This document shows, piece after piece, positions 5,938 to 6,345 of a DNA stretch of 6,345 nt (position 1 is its first letter; each line of letters starts with the position of its first letter). The position numbers and the translations under genes were made by a program. The notes below the pieces were generated by a model, which saw nothing but the letters and a program-made list of their open reading frames with translations, ran no database searches and was not told the origin of the DNA. The stretch is from Acidimicrobiales bacterium (GTDB taxonomy: Bacteria > Actinomycetota > Acidimicrobiia > Acidimicrobiales > JAKAVM01), in NCBI GenBank assembly GCA_027451785.1, contig DAIDIS010000132.1, positions 1 through 6,345 on the forward strand. Direction: 5' to 3'.

Positions 5938-6027
5938 GGAGGGATGCGAGAGCGGACGAATCGGACGGTCTTGAAAACCGTAGTGGCTGCAAGGTCACCG
6001 TGGGTTCGAATCCCACTCCCTCCGCCA
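5938..6027 (+). tRNA. tRNA-Ser, anticodon UGA
   Basis: A complete class II tRNA. The acceptor stem is GGAGGGA (5938-5944) paired with TCCCTCC (6017-6023), followed by discriminator G (6024) and an encoded CCA (6025-6027). The anticodon stem ACGGT/ACCGT encloses the loop CTTGAAA, with anticodon TGA at 5972-5974, reading UCA codons. A long variable arm (5982-5999) folds as GTGGC with GTCAC around a six-base loop, as expected for serine. The T arm GTGGG-TTCGAAT-CCCAC is perfect. The D stem is short (CGA/TCG). It could be co-transcribed with pheA, since no terminator is obvious in the 22-bp gap. Confidence 0.97.
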
Positions 6028-6063
6028 GTCCTCCCCCGCCCTCGATCCCTGCAATAAGGCGAA

Positions 6064-6345
6064 TCAGGCAGGTAGAAACCTCTCTCCCCACTTGGCATTG
6101 AGGCGCAATGATATGCCCACCCACGAGTCGGGACCGGCCCCGGCCCCTCCTGCGGGTACTGCTTCAGCTCCTGCATCAGGACCGGATGTAGCTCCCAGAA
6201 GCTCGAAACCGTCACTGCCAGGTACAGCCGAGCAAATTACCCTCGCTGAGGGCTCGAAAATCGATCGCCACCCGCAATCGGTCATTCTGATGCAAAGATC
6301 AACGTCTTCAAATCCGTGTGGAAACCCTGGGTCGAATCCGCCCGC
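6064..6345 (-). CDS. Family 2 glycosyltransferase, C-terminal fragment
   Basis: An open frame enters from the right edge and stops at 6066-6064, giving the last 93 residues of a protein. Its first part reads GGFDPGFPHGFEDVDLCIR and then GW and IFEPSARVI (fragment residues 2-37). This is the classic C-terminal segment of GT-A fold family 2 glycosyltransferases, in which the ED of the EDVDL motif sits at the acceptor side of the active site. Such enzymes transfer a sugar from a nucleotide donor to polysaccharide, lipid or rhamnan-type acceptors; the acceptor here cannot be told. After EPSARVI the usual His-containing stretch is absent and the remaining 55 or so residues are rich in Gly, Ala and Pro, ending near the tRNA gene. 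That end may be a lineage-specific tail or a frameshifted remnant. The nucleotide-binding half lies outside the window. Confidence 0.8.
   Translation of the reverse strand, partial: AGGFDPGFPHGFEDVDLCIRMTDCGWRSIFEPSARVICSAVPGSDGFELLGATSGPDAGAEAVPAGGAGAGPDSWVGISLRLNAKWGERFLPA

Noticed and set aside
6048..6072. CCTGC/GCAGG inverted repeat after the tRNA gene as a terminator
   Set aside because: The stem is only 5 bp with a 15-nt loop, has no T-tract and overlaps the end of the glycosyltransferase gene.
5804..6215. Minus-strand open frames across the tRNA gene with motifs such as EGVGFEPT and GGGSGIRTHGDL
   Set aside because: These are familiar false proteins produced by translating the antisense of tRNA genes; they overlap the tRNA-Ser and the end of pheA.
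6113..6345. Plus-strand open frame with ATG and a GAGG upstream, Pro/Ala-rich, running off the right edge
   Set aside because: The opposite strand carries the glycosyltransferase family 2 signature; this frame has no recognisable motif and its composition reflects the complement of the Gly/Ala-rich tail.

Overview
The window looks like ordinary chromosomal sequence from a moderately GC-rich actinobacterium. This rests on the MTB-like form of the YqgE/AlgH protein, on frequent TTG and GTG starts, and on weak or missing ribosome binding sites at several genes. A lineage such as Acidimicrobiia is possible but cannot be fixed from this sequence. I see no insertion sequence, phage gene or CRISPR array.

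Layout, left to right. (1) Positions 1-85, minus strand: the first 28 codons of a malonyl-CoA:ACP transacylase (fabD), cut by the window edge. (2) A divergent control region of about 140 bp. (3) 227-778, plus strand: a YqgE/AlgH-family protein whose true start is unclear. (4) 845-1507, minus strand: a PilZ (c-di-GMP receptor) protein, convergent with yqgE across a small hairpin. (5) A roughly 220-bp divergent spacer with short direct and inverted repeats. (6) 1729-2742, plus strand: an unrecognised membrane-anchored protein with a C-terminal CARDB-like Ig fold. (7) 2799-4055 and 4115-4945, minus strand: larC and larB, two of the three genes that make the nickel-pincer nucleotide (NPN) cofactor. 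(8) 4971-5915, plus strand: prephenate dehydratase (pheA), divergent from larB with only 25 bp between the chosen starts. (9) 5938-6027, plus strand: tRNA-Ser(UGA). (10) 6064-6345, minus strand: the C-terminal end of a family-2 glycosyltransferase running off the right edge.

The genes fall into small functional blocks rather than one pathway: fatty-acid initiation, c-di-GMP sensing and cell surface, NPN cofactor synthesis, phenylalanine synthesis, and glycosylation. The only clear two-gene operon is larB-larC. LarB makes the dicarboxylated pyridinium mononucleotide and LarC inserts nickel; the sulfur-insertion enzyme LarE and any NPN-dependent enzyme such as LarA must lie elsewhere.

I found no convincing new multi-gene system. 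The points most worth a second look are the missing start codon of yqgE, the unknown CARDB-like surface protein divergent from pilZ, the very tight larB/pheA divergence, and a transition-only imperfect repeat at the end of larC.
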